A DNA stretch of 64,000 nucleotides from CAZKEW01 sp964580435 (GTDB taxonomy: Bacteria; Acidobacteriota; Aminicenantia; Aminicenantales; UBA8522): NCBI GenBank assembly GCA_964580435.1, contig CAZOKP010000001.1, forward strand, positions 1-64,000, written 5' to 3'. Below are positions 34,482-44,100 of the stretch, piece by piece (position 1 is the stretch's first letter; each line of letters begins with the position of its first letter). The notes below the pieces were generated by a model. It searched no databases and was not told the DNA's origin. It was given only the letters and a program-made list of their open reading frames with translations. The position numbers were made by a program, and so were the translations under genes.

Positions 34482-34539
34482 AAAACAAGGAAGCCCTTTT
34501 TTGAGATAGAGGGGGAAACAGCGAGATAGCGAAGAGACC

Positions 34540-35280
34540 ATGAAAAAACGATCAAACAACAGGCATAGGAGAGCTCAGGTCAAGCGTTGCAGGATCTGTG
34601 TCTTGCCGGAAACCTTCCCGGGGGTAAAATTTAATGAGAAGGGAGTTTGCAATTTCTGCCAAAATTTCAAGGGCTCTGCCAGCCTGGAGGAGAAAAAGGC
34701 CGACTATAGAAAAAAATTTGAGGAATTGATAAAGCAATTCAAAGGCAGGGGAGCTTACGATGTTTTAATGTCCTATAGTGGGGGAAAAGATAGTACCTAT
34801 ACACTTTGGATTCTCAGGAAACGCTATGGATTGAATCCGCTTGCTGTAACCTTGGATCACGGCTTTCTTCCTGAACAGACCTTCAAGAACATACGAAACG
34901 TTGCCGAGAGGCTAGATTTCGATCATTTTTTTATCAAGCCTTACTTTTTAGAAGAAAAGCATTTCGAGAGGTCATATTTTTTCCCTTACAATATAAGCCC
35001 TCTTGCCTTTCTTGATTATGATGAGGAAGCAATATTTAGAAAAGTTGCTCAGCTGGGATGGAAGATACCTGATCGCATCGATGCGAATACAACCAAGTGC
35101 CCTCTCAACTCATTTGCCAATATCACGCACAAGAGAAAGCATCACTTCCATCCCTATTCCTTTGAGATGGCGAAGTTAGTCCGCGAAGGTTATTTAAAGG
35201 GTTCCATCGCTCTGAAAAAACTAGAGGAGCCAGAAGACTCCTCTACAGTAGAGCTCGTTAAGAATAAATTGAGTTTATAA
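34540..35280 (+). CDS. PP-loop ATPase similar to N-acetyl sugar amidotransferase (WbpG/PseA-like)
   Basis: The 246 residues open with a Cys4 motif, CRICVLPETFPG...GVCNFC (Cys17, 20, 37, 40), followed by the pyrophosphatase loop SYSGGKDST (about 79-86). This combination marks the WbpG/PseA and related ATP-dependent amidotransferases of surface sugar synthesis. The classical enzymes need HisH/HisF-like ammonia suppliers, which are not nearby. It is also shorter (246 rather than about 370 residues), so another sulfur or nitrogen transfer is possible. It lies 58 bp after the second NadE-like gene on the same strand. Confidence 0.75.
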   Translation: MKKRSNNRHRRAQVKRCRICVLPETFPGVKFNEKGVCNFCQNFKGSASLEEKKADYRKKFEELIKQFKGRGAYDVLMSYSGGKDSTYTLWILRKRYGLNPLAVTLDHGFLPEQTFKNIRNVAERLDFDHFFIKPYFLEEKHFERSYFFPYNISPLAFLDYDEEAIFRKVAQLGWKIPDRIDANTTKCPLNSFANITHKRKHHFHPYSFEMAKLVREGYLKGSIALKKLEEPEDSSTVELVKNKLSL

Positions 35281-35386
35281 GTCCATCAATTCTGGAAGGC
35301 AAAACGAATTGTTGTTAGCTACGCCGTTGCTGGCTTTTAGGAAGAAACCTTTCCTTTTAAACCAATCGAATAATCGGTAGGCAAAA

Positions 35387-36148
35387 ATGATGTGGCGAAT
35401 GATGGGGCGCTTTGCCCGTGCTCTCTTCCCATCTTGGATCTATAAGGGAGTCAAAATTGCAATGGGGCGGGAGCTTCCGAATAACATTGAAGTCAAATGT
35501 CTCATAGAAATGCACGGCACGAAATATGGCGGGTGGTGCGTTGCGTCCGCCAACATCACGACATCGTCAGTTGTATACTCCTTTGGAATCGGCGAGGATC
35601 TGTCTTTTGATCTGAGCTTGATCTCCCGGTTCGGAGTTCAGGTCCACGCTTTTGACCCGACCCCTGCAGCCTTGGCTTGGGCGAAGAGCCAGAATTTGCC
35701 GGATTTATTGATCATTCACCCGTATGGTCTGGCATCCTACGATGGCTTGGCTAAGCTTTATCCCCCCCTAGGATCCGGACGGATTTCGTACACTCTCCGG
35801 CCTGACAGGCAGCGGGCGGCTCAGACTCAACCTCTTGAGGTACCCGTGAAGCGACTGACCACGATCATGCGTGAACTTGGGCATGACCATATCGATATTC
35901 TTAAGATGGACATTGAAGGGATGGAGTATGAAGTTATTGATGATATCATCCTCGACGACCTGCCAATTAGTCAGCTTCTTGTAGAATTTCATCATTTCCG
36001 GCCGGGAATTCGCCTCTCGAAAACACGACGCGCTTTAGAGCGGCTCAGAGATAAAAATTACCGCATTTCTTATGTCGATCCCTATAAACAGGAGTTTTCG
36101 TTGATCCGCAATTACCATCGTCCTCACGAACCACGGATACGGCTCTAG
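35387..36148 (+). CDS. FkbM-family methyltransferase
   Basis: The 253-residue SAM-dependent methyltransferase has SFGIGEDLSFDLSL (SAM-binding loop), VHAFDPTPAA, and the family signature DILKMDIEGMEYEVI. FkbM proteins O-methylate sugars or polyketides; in this setting, modification of a surface glycan is likely. The ATG at 35387 is doubled (ATGATG) and has only a weak ribosome site. Confidence 0.87.
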   Translation: MMWRMMGRFARALFPSWIYKGVKIAMGRELPNNIEVKCLIEMHGTKYGGWCVASANITTSSVVYSFGIGEDLSFDLSLISRFGVQVHAFDPTPAALAWAKSQNLPDLLIIHPYGLASYDGLAKLYPPLGSGRISYTLRPDRQRAAQTQPLEVPVKRLTTIMRELGHDHIDILKMDIEGMEYEVIDDIILDDLPISQLLVEFHHFRPGIRLSKTRRALERLRDKNYRISYVDPYKQEFSLIRNYHRPHEPRIRL

Positions 36149-36221
36149 TTCCTTACACAGGGCCAAGACGATCTTGACAGGGGTCGCCATCCGTGTTATG
36201 AATGAATACAATTTGCGGTGA

Positions 36222-37673
36222 ATGCGACAATTAATCTTCCAAAATACCCTTGAAACGCGGACCCTGAAAGCCCTTCGGACGGGTCTTTTTATTTTGCTGT
36301 TCGGAATCGGAGCCACAGGGTGGATTTTCTTTCTACACCGGGGTCAGATCGCTTTTAACCATCACGATTGGCCCAAGGAATATCAATATTACAATATATT
36401 AAAAACTGCCATCCAGAATCGGGTAATTCCTTACCATGTTTCGGAAGCGTTTCATGGTACCCATCGATTTCTGGCCCTGCCCGAAACAGTGCTGGCGCCT
36501 CAGATATTCCTCTTATCACGGGTGGGAATAGGCCAATTCATTGTGATTAACACTCTTCTGTTGTATTCCCTAGGATTCATCGGATGTTTGCTTATTTGGC
36601 GACGATATCAGCTTTCGTTTTTCGCGTTTACTGTCCTATTTTTGTTATTCAATTTTAACGGTCACATTACAGCTCATTTGGCAGCTGGACATTCTATGTG
36701 GACTGGTTATTTCTTGCTCCCATTTTTTGCTTTCTTCGTTTTAAACTTCGCGGAGGGACGGGGGACCTTGGTTACGGCCATCAGCCTTTCCTTTGTCCTG
36801 TGGCTGATGTGCCTTCAGGGCTCATTTCATCTTTACATCTGGTGCACGGTTTTCTTACTTCTTCTAGCGGCTAATCGCCTGGCTCATTCCGGTCCCATTT
36901 TATGGAGTATCTTCTTCAGCTTTCTGCTGGGGCTGTTCCGGATTGTCCCTGCGGCTATTACGTTTTGGAATATACAACAAAACCTTCGGCCAGGTTATCC
37001 CACTCTTCTTGATTTGCTCACAGCTTTCGTTTCCATCCAATCACCTGATTATCAGGCAACCTTTTCCTGGCTGAGCACTCCGGGCTGGTGGGAATATAAC
37101 ATTTATACCGGGATTATTGGTCTGGCTTTTTTAATCTTTTTCGGCATTTATTTACGATTCAGCCGTGAAGAATCACTCCTTCGATTTAAGTATCCCTGGC
37201 TCGATTTGCCTCTCCTCGTCATGGCGGTGTTTTCGCTGAGCTACTTCTATTTGCCCATAGCCAAGCTTCCTATCCCACTCATCTCCTCTGAAAGGGTTCC
37301 GTCGAGATTTCTTATCATTCCCGTCGTGATCCTTCTTGTTGTTTCGTGTATCCGAATGCAGCCAATATTAAACAAGTTGAAGAAGCATACGGCGGCAACC
37401 TTTGTCGCCTGCGCCGGCATTATAGCTATCTTTTTCACTCTAATCACTCACTCGTATGCCTGGCGGTTGTCACGATTGGAAGAATTAGCTGCCGGCCCCA
37501 TTAAAATCCCTGTCATCGACGTTATTCATAAAACAGACCCAATTTATGTCCATAGCCTTGAAATATGCGCCATTATTTCACTGATCTCTGCCGTTGTTCT
37601 TCTAGTAATGTTGTTTTTCAACTCACGTGTCAATTTCGGACCTCAAGGTCAACGTTCCAGCTATCGGCTTTGA
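36222..37673 (+). CDS. Polytopic GT-C-like membrane protein
   Basis: The 483 residues contain about ten to twelve hydrophobic helices. The first periplasmic loop has FNHHDWPKEYQYY with acidic residues, as in GT-C glycosyltransferases that use polyprenyl-linked sugars. HLAAGHSMWTGY between helices is also typical of large uncharacterised glycan membrane proteins. The acceptor and donor are unknown. The next intact gene is 1.6 kb away, beyond IS remnants. Confidence 0.65.
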   Translation: MRQLIFQNTLETRTLKALRTGLFILLFGIGATGWIFFLHRGQIAFNHHDWPKEYQYYNILKTAIQNRVIPYHVSEAFHGTHRFLALPETVLAPQIFLLSRVGIGQFIVINTLLLYSLGFIGCLLIWRRYQLSFFAFTVLFLLFNFNGHITAHLAAGHSMWTGYFLLPFFAFFVLNFAEGRGTLVTAISLSFVLWLMCLQGSFHLYIWCTVFLLLLAANRLAHSGPILWSIFFSFLLGLFRIVPAAITFWNIQQNLRPGYPTLLDLLTAFVSIQSPDYQATFSWLSTPGWWEYNIYTGIIGLAFLIFFGIYLRFSREESLLRFKYPWLDLPLLVMAVFSLSYFYLPIAKLPIPLISSERVPSRFLIIPVVILLVVSCIRMQPILNKLKKHTAATFVACAGIIAIFFTLITHSYAWRLSRLEELAAGPIKIPVIDVIHKTDPIYVHSLEICAIISLISAVVLLVMLFFNSRVNFGPQGQRSSYRL

Positions 37674-37758
37674 TAATTTGTCATGGGTTCTGGTTTAAAT
37701 GTGCCATCACGTAGCTCCATGATGCAATGTTTCGCATAGGTCCCGCTTTAATGTGCTC

Positions 37759-38362
37759 GAAAAATGACCCCCCTTCTCATTGATTTTCCTCGACCTCGGG
37801 CTCTCGGATGAGGCCCGCTTTAACCTTTTCCCTGAGACGATAGGAGTCGCCCTTGATGTTGATTGTCGTCGAGTGATGGAGGATCCGATCGAGGATGGCG
37901 GTGGTGATCACCGGGTCCCAGAAGATCTCGTTCCACTGGCTGAAGCTTCGGTTAGAGGTCAGGATGAGAGCGCCCTTCTCGTAGCGGCGGGAGATGAGCT
38001 GGAAAAACAAGTGCGCACCGTGCCTGTCGATCGGGATCTAGCCGATCTCGTCGATGATCAAGAGCTTGGGCTGGGAGTAGAACTTCAGCCGCTCCTTGAA
38101 TCCCGCCAAAAGTGCGCTCCCCTTGCGAATCCGCTCGTAAGCCCTAGGTGACTCCTGACGAAGCACTTTGCGGACCGTCCGAACATCCAAGCCCAAGGCC
38201 CGAGCAATCGCTTTTTTCGTTTCCCTGAGCTTCCATCGGCTGCGGATCTCGTGCCACAGATCAGCCTTCACCATGTCTTTCCCTCCCGATCCTTCGATCG
38301 GAAGGAAACACACTCTCTCAGCAATCATAAACATACCCCTTTCGGAAGGGGGGTCATTTTTC
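37759..38362. mobile_element. IS21-family remnant with perfect 18-bp inverted repeats
   Basis: GAAAAATGACCCCCCTTC occurs at 37759-37776 and as its exact reverse complement at 38345-38362. The 604-bp interior keeps only parts of the two IS21 genes. A complete IS21 element is about 2-2.5 kb, so most has been lost. It interrupts or abuts an IS3-type transposase gene to its right. Confidence 0.85.
37777..38274 (-). pseudogene. IS21 istA/istB deletion fusion with internal stop
   Basis: From the minus-strand ATG at 38274 the frame encodes the IstA helix-turn-helix region (KADLWHEIRSRW, GLDVRTVRKVLRQ). It then passes without a frame change into the middle of the IstB ATPase (KFYSQPKLLIIDEIG). A TAG replaces the usual Tyr after DEIG, then the frame continues with PIDRHGAHLFFQLISRRYEKG, LTSNRSFSQWNEIF and the IstB C-terminus. 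Deletion of most of istA and the istB Walker A region inactivates both. Confidence 0.85.
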
Positions 38363-38391
38363 AGCGCCGATCCGCGATCATTATTGCACGC

Positions 38392-39181
38392 TTATTGACA
38401 TTGGTGGAACAGGTCATTGCCCTGGCCAGTCAGTATGACCGTTATGGCTACCGTCGGATTACGGCATTGCTGAGGAACGAAGGCTGGAGAGTCAATCATA
38501 AGCCGGTGGAGACGATCTGGCGGCAGGAGGGGTTGAGGGTGCCGCAAAAGCAGCCAAAACGAGGCCGGCTGTGGCTAACGGAAGGATCGTCTCCGCCCGA
38601 TGAAGAAGGACCATGTCTGGAGCTATGACATGGTGATGACCAGGACATCGGACGGAAGACCTCTCCGAATCCTGGTCATCATCGATGAGTGCACTCGGGA
38701 ATGTTTATCCATGTATGTTGCCCGGAGGATCAAGTCCCAGGATGTCCTGGATTAGTTGTACGAACTGTTCCTTACCCGGGGAACACCTGAACATATTCGA
38801 TCGGATAACGGCTCGGGATTCACAGCGAATACGGTTAGGAGCTGCCTGAAAGATCTTGGCGTAACCACACTCTACATCGAGCCCGCAGAACCTAGGGAAA
38901 ATGGCTATGTTGAGTCCTATATCGGGAAGCTTCGGGATGAGCTTCTCAATAGGGAGATCTTGGATACCTTGATGGAGGCAAAAGTACTTGTCGAGGACTG
39001 GCGAAAGGAATACAATCGCTTTAGGCCGCGCAGTTCCTTAGGCTACAGGTGCCCGCTCCAGAGGCTTATGAGGTTGAAATATTCACTCAAGGGCTGGTAC
39101 ATTGATCGGGGGCAGGTCGGGATTCCCGGGTATTGGGATGGTGAGACCGCTGAAAGAATAGTAAGAGTTTTGACAAATTAG
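38392..39181 (+). pseudogene. IS3-family transposase (orfB, rve integrase) pseudogene
   Basis: Frame one starts LVEQVIALASQYDRYGYRRITALLR and EGLRVPQKQ, the N-terminal region of IS3 orfB. Near 38585-38610 the frame shifts to KKDHVWSYDMVMTRTSDGR and VIIDECTRE, the first part of the DDE core. A TAG at about 38755 then interrupts before TPEHIRSDNGSGF (second Asp) and ENGYVESYIGKLRDELLN (Glu). The 5' end is cut off by the neighbouring IS21 remnant and orfA is absent. Confidence 0.85.
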
Positions 39182-39198
39182 CTTAAAATTTGTATATT
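39170..39198 (+). promoter_or_regulatory. Strong sigma70-like promoter at the IS3 end
   Basis: TTGACA (39170-39175), 17 bp, TATATT (39193-39198). It overlaps the last codons of the IS3 remnant and reads toward the WecA-like fusion gene 72 bp downstream, so the mobile element may have supplied this promoter. Confidence 0.65.
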
Positions 39199-39269
39199 TA
39201 TTTTGTACGTTTTGTTAGCGGGGCCTTAATAAAGCACGCAACAAATCTTAAATTTTCGCGAATTTTCTT

Positions 39270-41141
39270 ATGAGTAAGTATCTTTTCTCGTTCTTGCTTG
39301 CGACAGTATTCTCACTTAGCCTGACACCCCTTATCCGCCGATTTGCCATATGGGCAAAGATATATGATTTGCCATCTGAAAGAAAAATACATAAGCAGCC
39401 AGTTCCTTTGCTCGGGGGAATTTCGATTTTTCTTGCGTTTAATCTGACAATTATTATTGTGATTGCACTTAATAAATCATTAATAAACGAGGCCTTGTTA
39501 TCTCGGTGGCAGGCCTTACTAATATGTCAAATTGTTATTCTTGGCCTGGGGTTTTTTGATGATATGACTCACTTGCAGCCCTGGACCAAGTTCCTTTTCC
39601 AAGTGCTTGTAGGTGTTCTTATAACAATCTTCGGTTTTGGCATCAATAATATTGCGAGTCCTTTTAGCAGGGCTCATATTCACTTGGGCCTCTTCTCTAT
39701 TCCCATAACTATTGTCTGGCTTGTGTTGATTACAAATGCTCTGAATCTTGTGGACGGATTGGACGGATTAGCTGCAGGGACATCTCTTATTGCATCTGTG
39801 ACAATTTTTGCTATTTCGTTTTTCAATCAAAACATAGGCATTGCCTTTATTGCTGCAATTCTGGCGGGTAGTGTTTTGGGTTTTCTTAGGTATAACTTTT
39901 ATCCAGCAAAAATATTTTTAGGGGACTCTGGAAGCCTATTGCTCGGATTCTTGCTTGCCGTTCTTTCTATCCAAAGTTCATCAAAAGGCCCTACACTTAT
40001 TGCCGTATTCGCACCAATGCTTGCGCTTGGACTTCCCATCATGGAGACCTTGTTATCAATGATACGCAGGTTCATGAAGTCCATTCATATAGTAGATTAT
40101 CCCACAAAAAATGGCCATTTTAGGGGCTTATTTTTTAAGGGATTCACTCTGTTCAGGGCTGACAAAGATCATATGCACCATCGCCTTTTGAAACTGGGAT
40201 TTTCCCAACGAAAAGCCGTGGTCATTCTTTATGGGATATGCATAGGACTTTCACTTTTAGCCTTTTTGACTGTGGCCTTAGAAAATCTAAATATAATTGT
40301 TTTTATGGCGGCAGTCCTAATTGCGTTTTTCATCGGAATCAAGAGCCTAAAATATCAAGAATTCAAGATTCTTGAAAATGGTCTTCTCATACCGATTTTC
40401 AATTTTCCCATAATCAATAAGAGACTTTTTCAAGCATTTATTGACCTTGGCATGATTTCGTTCTCTGCCTATCTAAGTTTTGTGTTGGTGTTTCAAGGAT
40501 TCGGCAGCTCTGCGAAAAACCTGTTTATTGGAGCTATCCCAGTTATTTTACTTATCAAAATTATTGTTTTTTACGTTTCCGGCCTCTATAAAGGATTTTG
40601 GGAATTTTCCAGCTTAGAGGAGTTTTTCAAAATACTGGGCGCCATCTTTTTATCGTCATTAGTTTTGGTATTGGTTTTTTCTCAAATATATGGGCTTGGT
40701 ACCTTTGGTGGGCTTAGCTATTTTGTGCTCGATTTATACTTGCTGCTTACATTAGTTGGCGGTTTCAGGGGTTCCTACAGGGTTTTAAATAATTATTATC
40801 ACAAACGTATTGCCCAGAAAAGTATAAAAGTGCTTATATATGGTGCCGGTTACAGGGGTTCGACTGTTATAAAAGAGATCAGGCACAACGGAAGTTACAT
40901 GTTTTTTCCCGTGGGCTTTATCGATGACGACCCAAATAAGAAGGGGAGAATGATCCATGGATGTCCGATCTTGGGGTCAATTGAGGATTTGGATAAGATC
41001 ACAATAAAAAATGAAATCTCTGAAATAATTATCTCAACAGCAAAAATAGGAAAAGACAGAATTAGAAGGCTGACTGAATTCTGTAAGGATAAGGGAATCA
41101 TTATCAGGCAATTTGAATATCGGTTTTACGAATTCTCATAA
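39270..41141 (+). CDS. Fusion of WecA/MraY-family sugar-1-phosphate transferase and CapD/FlaA1-type N-terminal region
   Basis: The 623 residues combine two parts. Residues about 1-370 are a polytopic WecA-like polyprenyl-phosphate sugar-1-P transferase, with SERKIHKQPVPLLGG, the Mg-binding NALNLVDGLDGLAAG, FLGDSGSLLLG and the HMHHRLLKLG loop. Residues about 390-620 have four more membrane helices and a Rossmann-like domain (VLIYGAGYRG, GFIDDDPNKKG, EIIISTAK), the N-terminal half of CapD/WbpM-type proteins. The catalytic SDR half is missing. It should start a lipid-linked glycan; the extra domain may sense nucleotide sugars. No Shine-Dalgarno sequence is seen. Confidence 0.88.
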   Translation: MSKYLFSFLLATVFSLSLTPLIRRFAIWAKIYDLPSERKIHKQPVPLLGGISIFLAFNLTIIIVIALNKSLINEALLSRWQALLICQIVILGLGFFDDMTHLQPWTKFLFQVLVGVLITIFGFGINNIASPFSRAHIHLGLFSIPITIVWLVLITNALNLVDGLDGLAAGTSLIASVTIFAISFFNQNIGIAFIAAILAGSVLGFLRYNFYPAKIFLGDSGSLLLGFLLAVLSIQSSSKGPTLIAVFAPMLALGLPIMETLLSMIRRFMKSIHIVDYPTKNGHFRGLFFKGFTLFRADKDHMHHRLLKLGFSQRKAVVILYGICIGLSLLAFLTVALENLNIIVFMAAVLIAFFIGIKSLKYQEFKILENGLLIPIFNFPIINKRLFQAFIDLGMISFSAYLSFVLVFQGFGSSAKNLFIGAIPVILLIKIIVFYVSGLYKGFWEFSSLEEFFKILGAIFLSSLVLVLVFSQIYGLGTFGGLSYFVLDLYLLLTLVGGFRGSYRVLNNYYHKRIAQKSIKVLIYGAGYRGSTVIKEIRHNGSYMFFPVGFIDDDPNKKGRMIHGCPILGSIEDLDKITIKNEISEIIISTAKIGKDRIRRLTEFCKDKGIIIRQFEYRFYEFS

Positions 41142-41188
41142 AGTGAAGATTAGAATTCCTCTGCTATTTTTGTTTCCTTGATTTTCTC

Positions 41189-44100
41189 TTAGAAATCGTA
41201 TCTCTTGCCCGTTAGTTTTCGCTCTACGTTTCCGGCCAGCCTCTCATCTTTTCTGATCTGGGAGCTGTTCTTGCGGTTGATCATCCCGTCATTTTTGATA
41301 GATGCATTCTTGATATCATCATATGTAGCGATTACGGATATTGAACCCGGATCTTTCACTTCTCCGATCACCCTGAATATTAACGTGACCAATACCCCTG
41401 AGGTGGGATTTGCTGTCGATTCGGTTTTATATCCTCCCACTCGAAGCAGCCGGTAACTTCCAGTACCCGTGGACGGCTGATCAAACTCTTGTGAGGGCCT
41501 GCTGTTGTTAATCGCTTGGAGCGTTAAGATCTTGGCGGCAAAGCTCGGGTCGAATCCAAAAACGAAATTTTTTGCCGGATCTGTTTTGGGCCTTTCTTGA
41601 TTTATCTCCTGATTGGCGAGCACGTTTGCCCCTAATTGATCAAAGTCATTCGTCAATTCGGTGCTTTCCAACCCGACATAAGTCAGGATGTCTGATGGAT
41701 AGCTGAGGTCAAACCCAAAAGCTTTGATATCGGAAGGAGATTCTACAATGATTGGTATCACCACATCTTGGCCGGGCGCAAAAGTGACACTATTGACAGT
41801 GAGGCTAACATTGGAGAAACCTGAGCTCTGAGTCGCGAGCGCCGCTACCCTGGAATTTCCCGAGCAGTCACTACTAACCACTGCTTTTCTGAGATATTTA
41901 TGAAAGATGGTCTGAGCATCAGACGGTGTGACTTTCGGTGCAAACTTTGTCCCGTCGCACTTCACGTCTGCATTTTCCAGCTCGCACCAAGTCGGATTGG
42001 CTATTCTCCCGAGGTATATATCGAAAGCCCGCTGAGCATCCGCAGGCGTAATCCTGAGATCCCCGTTGACATCGGCACACTTTGTGCAGAACGTGGCCGA
42101 TAGCGACTTGTTTGCATCCATGGTGAGTGTATTTGCAGTATTAAATGTGGCAGCTTCTGTGACATCTCCGGTCCACTTTGAAAATCTATAATCCGAATTA
42201 GGAATCGACCTAACTGAAGCCGTGCTTCCGATAGAGAAGGAATGATTTCCAGGGCTTGGATCAGTTGTGCCGCCTTGTCCAGGTGCAGGCGCTCCGGTCA
42301 CCGCAGCAAGGGCTAGATTGGCACCGGTGACCGATCCGACAGCGATGCTTATGGAGGCGCTTGCATTTGCGGAGCTGCTGTCAGTTACAGTCAGGTTGGC
42401 AATATAGTTTCCGATTGTTGAGTAGGTATGGGATGGATTCTGGGCAGAAGATGTCTGTCCGTCGCCAAAATTCCAGCTATAGGTATAAGGCGTGGTGCCC
42501 CCTGTGGCGCTTCCCGTGAAGTTCACAGTCAGAGGTGCTTGGCCTGACATGGGTGAGGCTGAGGCCGATGCAACGAGCTGCGAAGGAGCTGCCGTAACGG
42601 TTATATTAACAGATTCAGTATCTGTTACGCTTCGGCTGTCTCTGACGGTGAGGACAGCATTATAGGTACCTGCCGAGGAGTAAGTGTGAGATGGATTCTG
42701 GGCAGAAGATGTCTGTCCGTCGCCAAAATTCCAGCTATAGGTATAAGGCGTGGTGCCCCCTGTGGCGCTTCCCGTGAAGTTCACAGTCAGAGGTGCTTGG
42801 CCTGACATGGGTGAGGCTGAGGCCGATGCAACGAGCTGCGAAGGAGCTGCCGTAACAGTTATATTAACAGATTCAGTATCTGCTACGCTTCGGCTGTCTC
42901 TGACAGTGAGGACAGCATTATAGGTACCTGCCGAGGAGTAAGTGTGAGATGGATTCTGGGCAGAAGATGTCTGTCCGTCGCCAAAATTCCAGCTATAGGT
43001 ATAAGGCGTGGTGCCCCCTGTGGCGCTTCCCGTGAAGTTCACAGTCAGAGGTGCTTGGCCTGACATGGGTGAGGCTGAGGCCGATGCAACGAGCTGCGAA
43101 GGAGCTGCCGTAACAGTTATATTAACAGATTCAGTATCTGCTACGCTTTGGCTGTCAGTAACGGTGAGGGTAGCCGTATAGCTGCCGGCAGACGAGTAAG
43201 TGTGGGATGGATTCTGGGATGTGGAAGAGCCGCCGTCGCCGAAAGTCCATCTATAGGAGTAAGGAGAAGTGCCGCCTGTGGCGCTTCCGGTGAAGTTCAC
43301 AGTCAGAGGTGCTTGGCCTGACGTGGGTGATGCTGAGGCCGATGCAACGAGCTGCGAAGGAGCTGCCGTAACGGTTATATTAACAGATTCAGTATCTGTT
43401 ACGCTTCGGCTGTCTCTGACGGTGAGGGCAGCATTATAGGTACCTGCCGAGGAGTAGGTATGGGATGGATTCTGGGCAGAAGATGTCTGTCCGTCGCCAA
43501 AATTCCAGCTATAGGTATAAGGCGTGGTGCCCCCTGTGGCGCTTCCCGTGAAGTTCACAGTCAGAGGTGCTTGGCCTGACATGGGTGAGGCTGAGGCCGA
43601 TGCAACGAGCTGCGAAGGAGCTGCCGTAACAGTTATATTAACAGATTCAGTATCTGCTACGCTTTGGCTGTCAGTAACGGTGAGGGTAGCCGTATAGCTG
43701 CCGGCAGACGAGTAAGTGTGGGATGGATTCTGGGATGTAGAAGAGCCGCCGTCGCCGAAAGTCCATCTATAGGAGTAAGGAGAGGTGCCTCCGCTGGCGC
43801 TTCCCGTAAAATTCACGGCCAAGGGCGCGTTACCTGAAGTGGGCGACCCGGAAGCATTGGCCGCAAGAGGCTGAGAGCCTGTGTATTCACGGGCTCCGAT
43901 GTCAGGGGCATACCCGGAGTAGGCAAACGCAACCCCATCACCTTGAGCCCAGGAGACACTTTGATTGACAGTGATTGTATTGGTGCCGTAATTAATATTT
44001 GTCACAGTCAAAGGAGTGGATTGAGATTGGAGCTGGATGACAGAGCCACTGGTTAGCCCAAAGCCATTATGGAACCACTTGCCATCAGCAACAGCAAATG

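Noticed and set aside
42400..43840. Regular repeats resembling a CRISPR-like array
   Set aside because: The 258-bp units are in frame and encode PKD domains; there are no short repeats with unique spacers.
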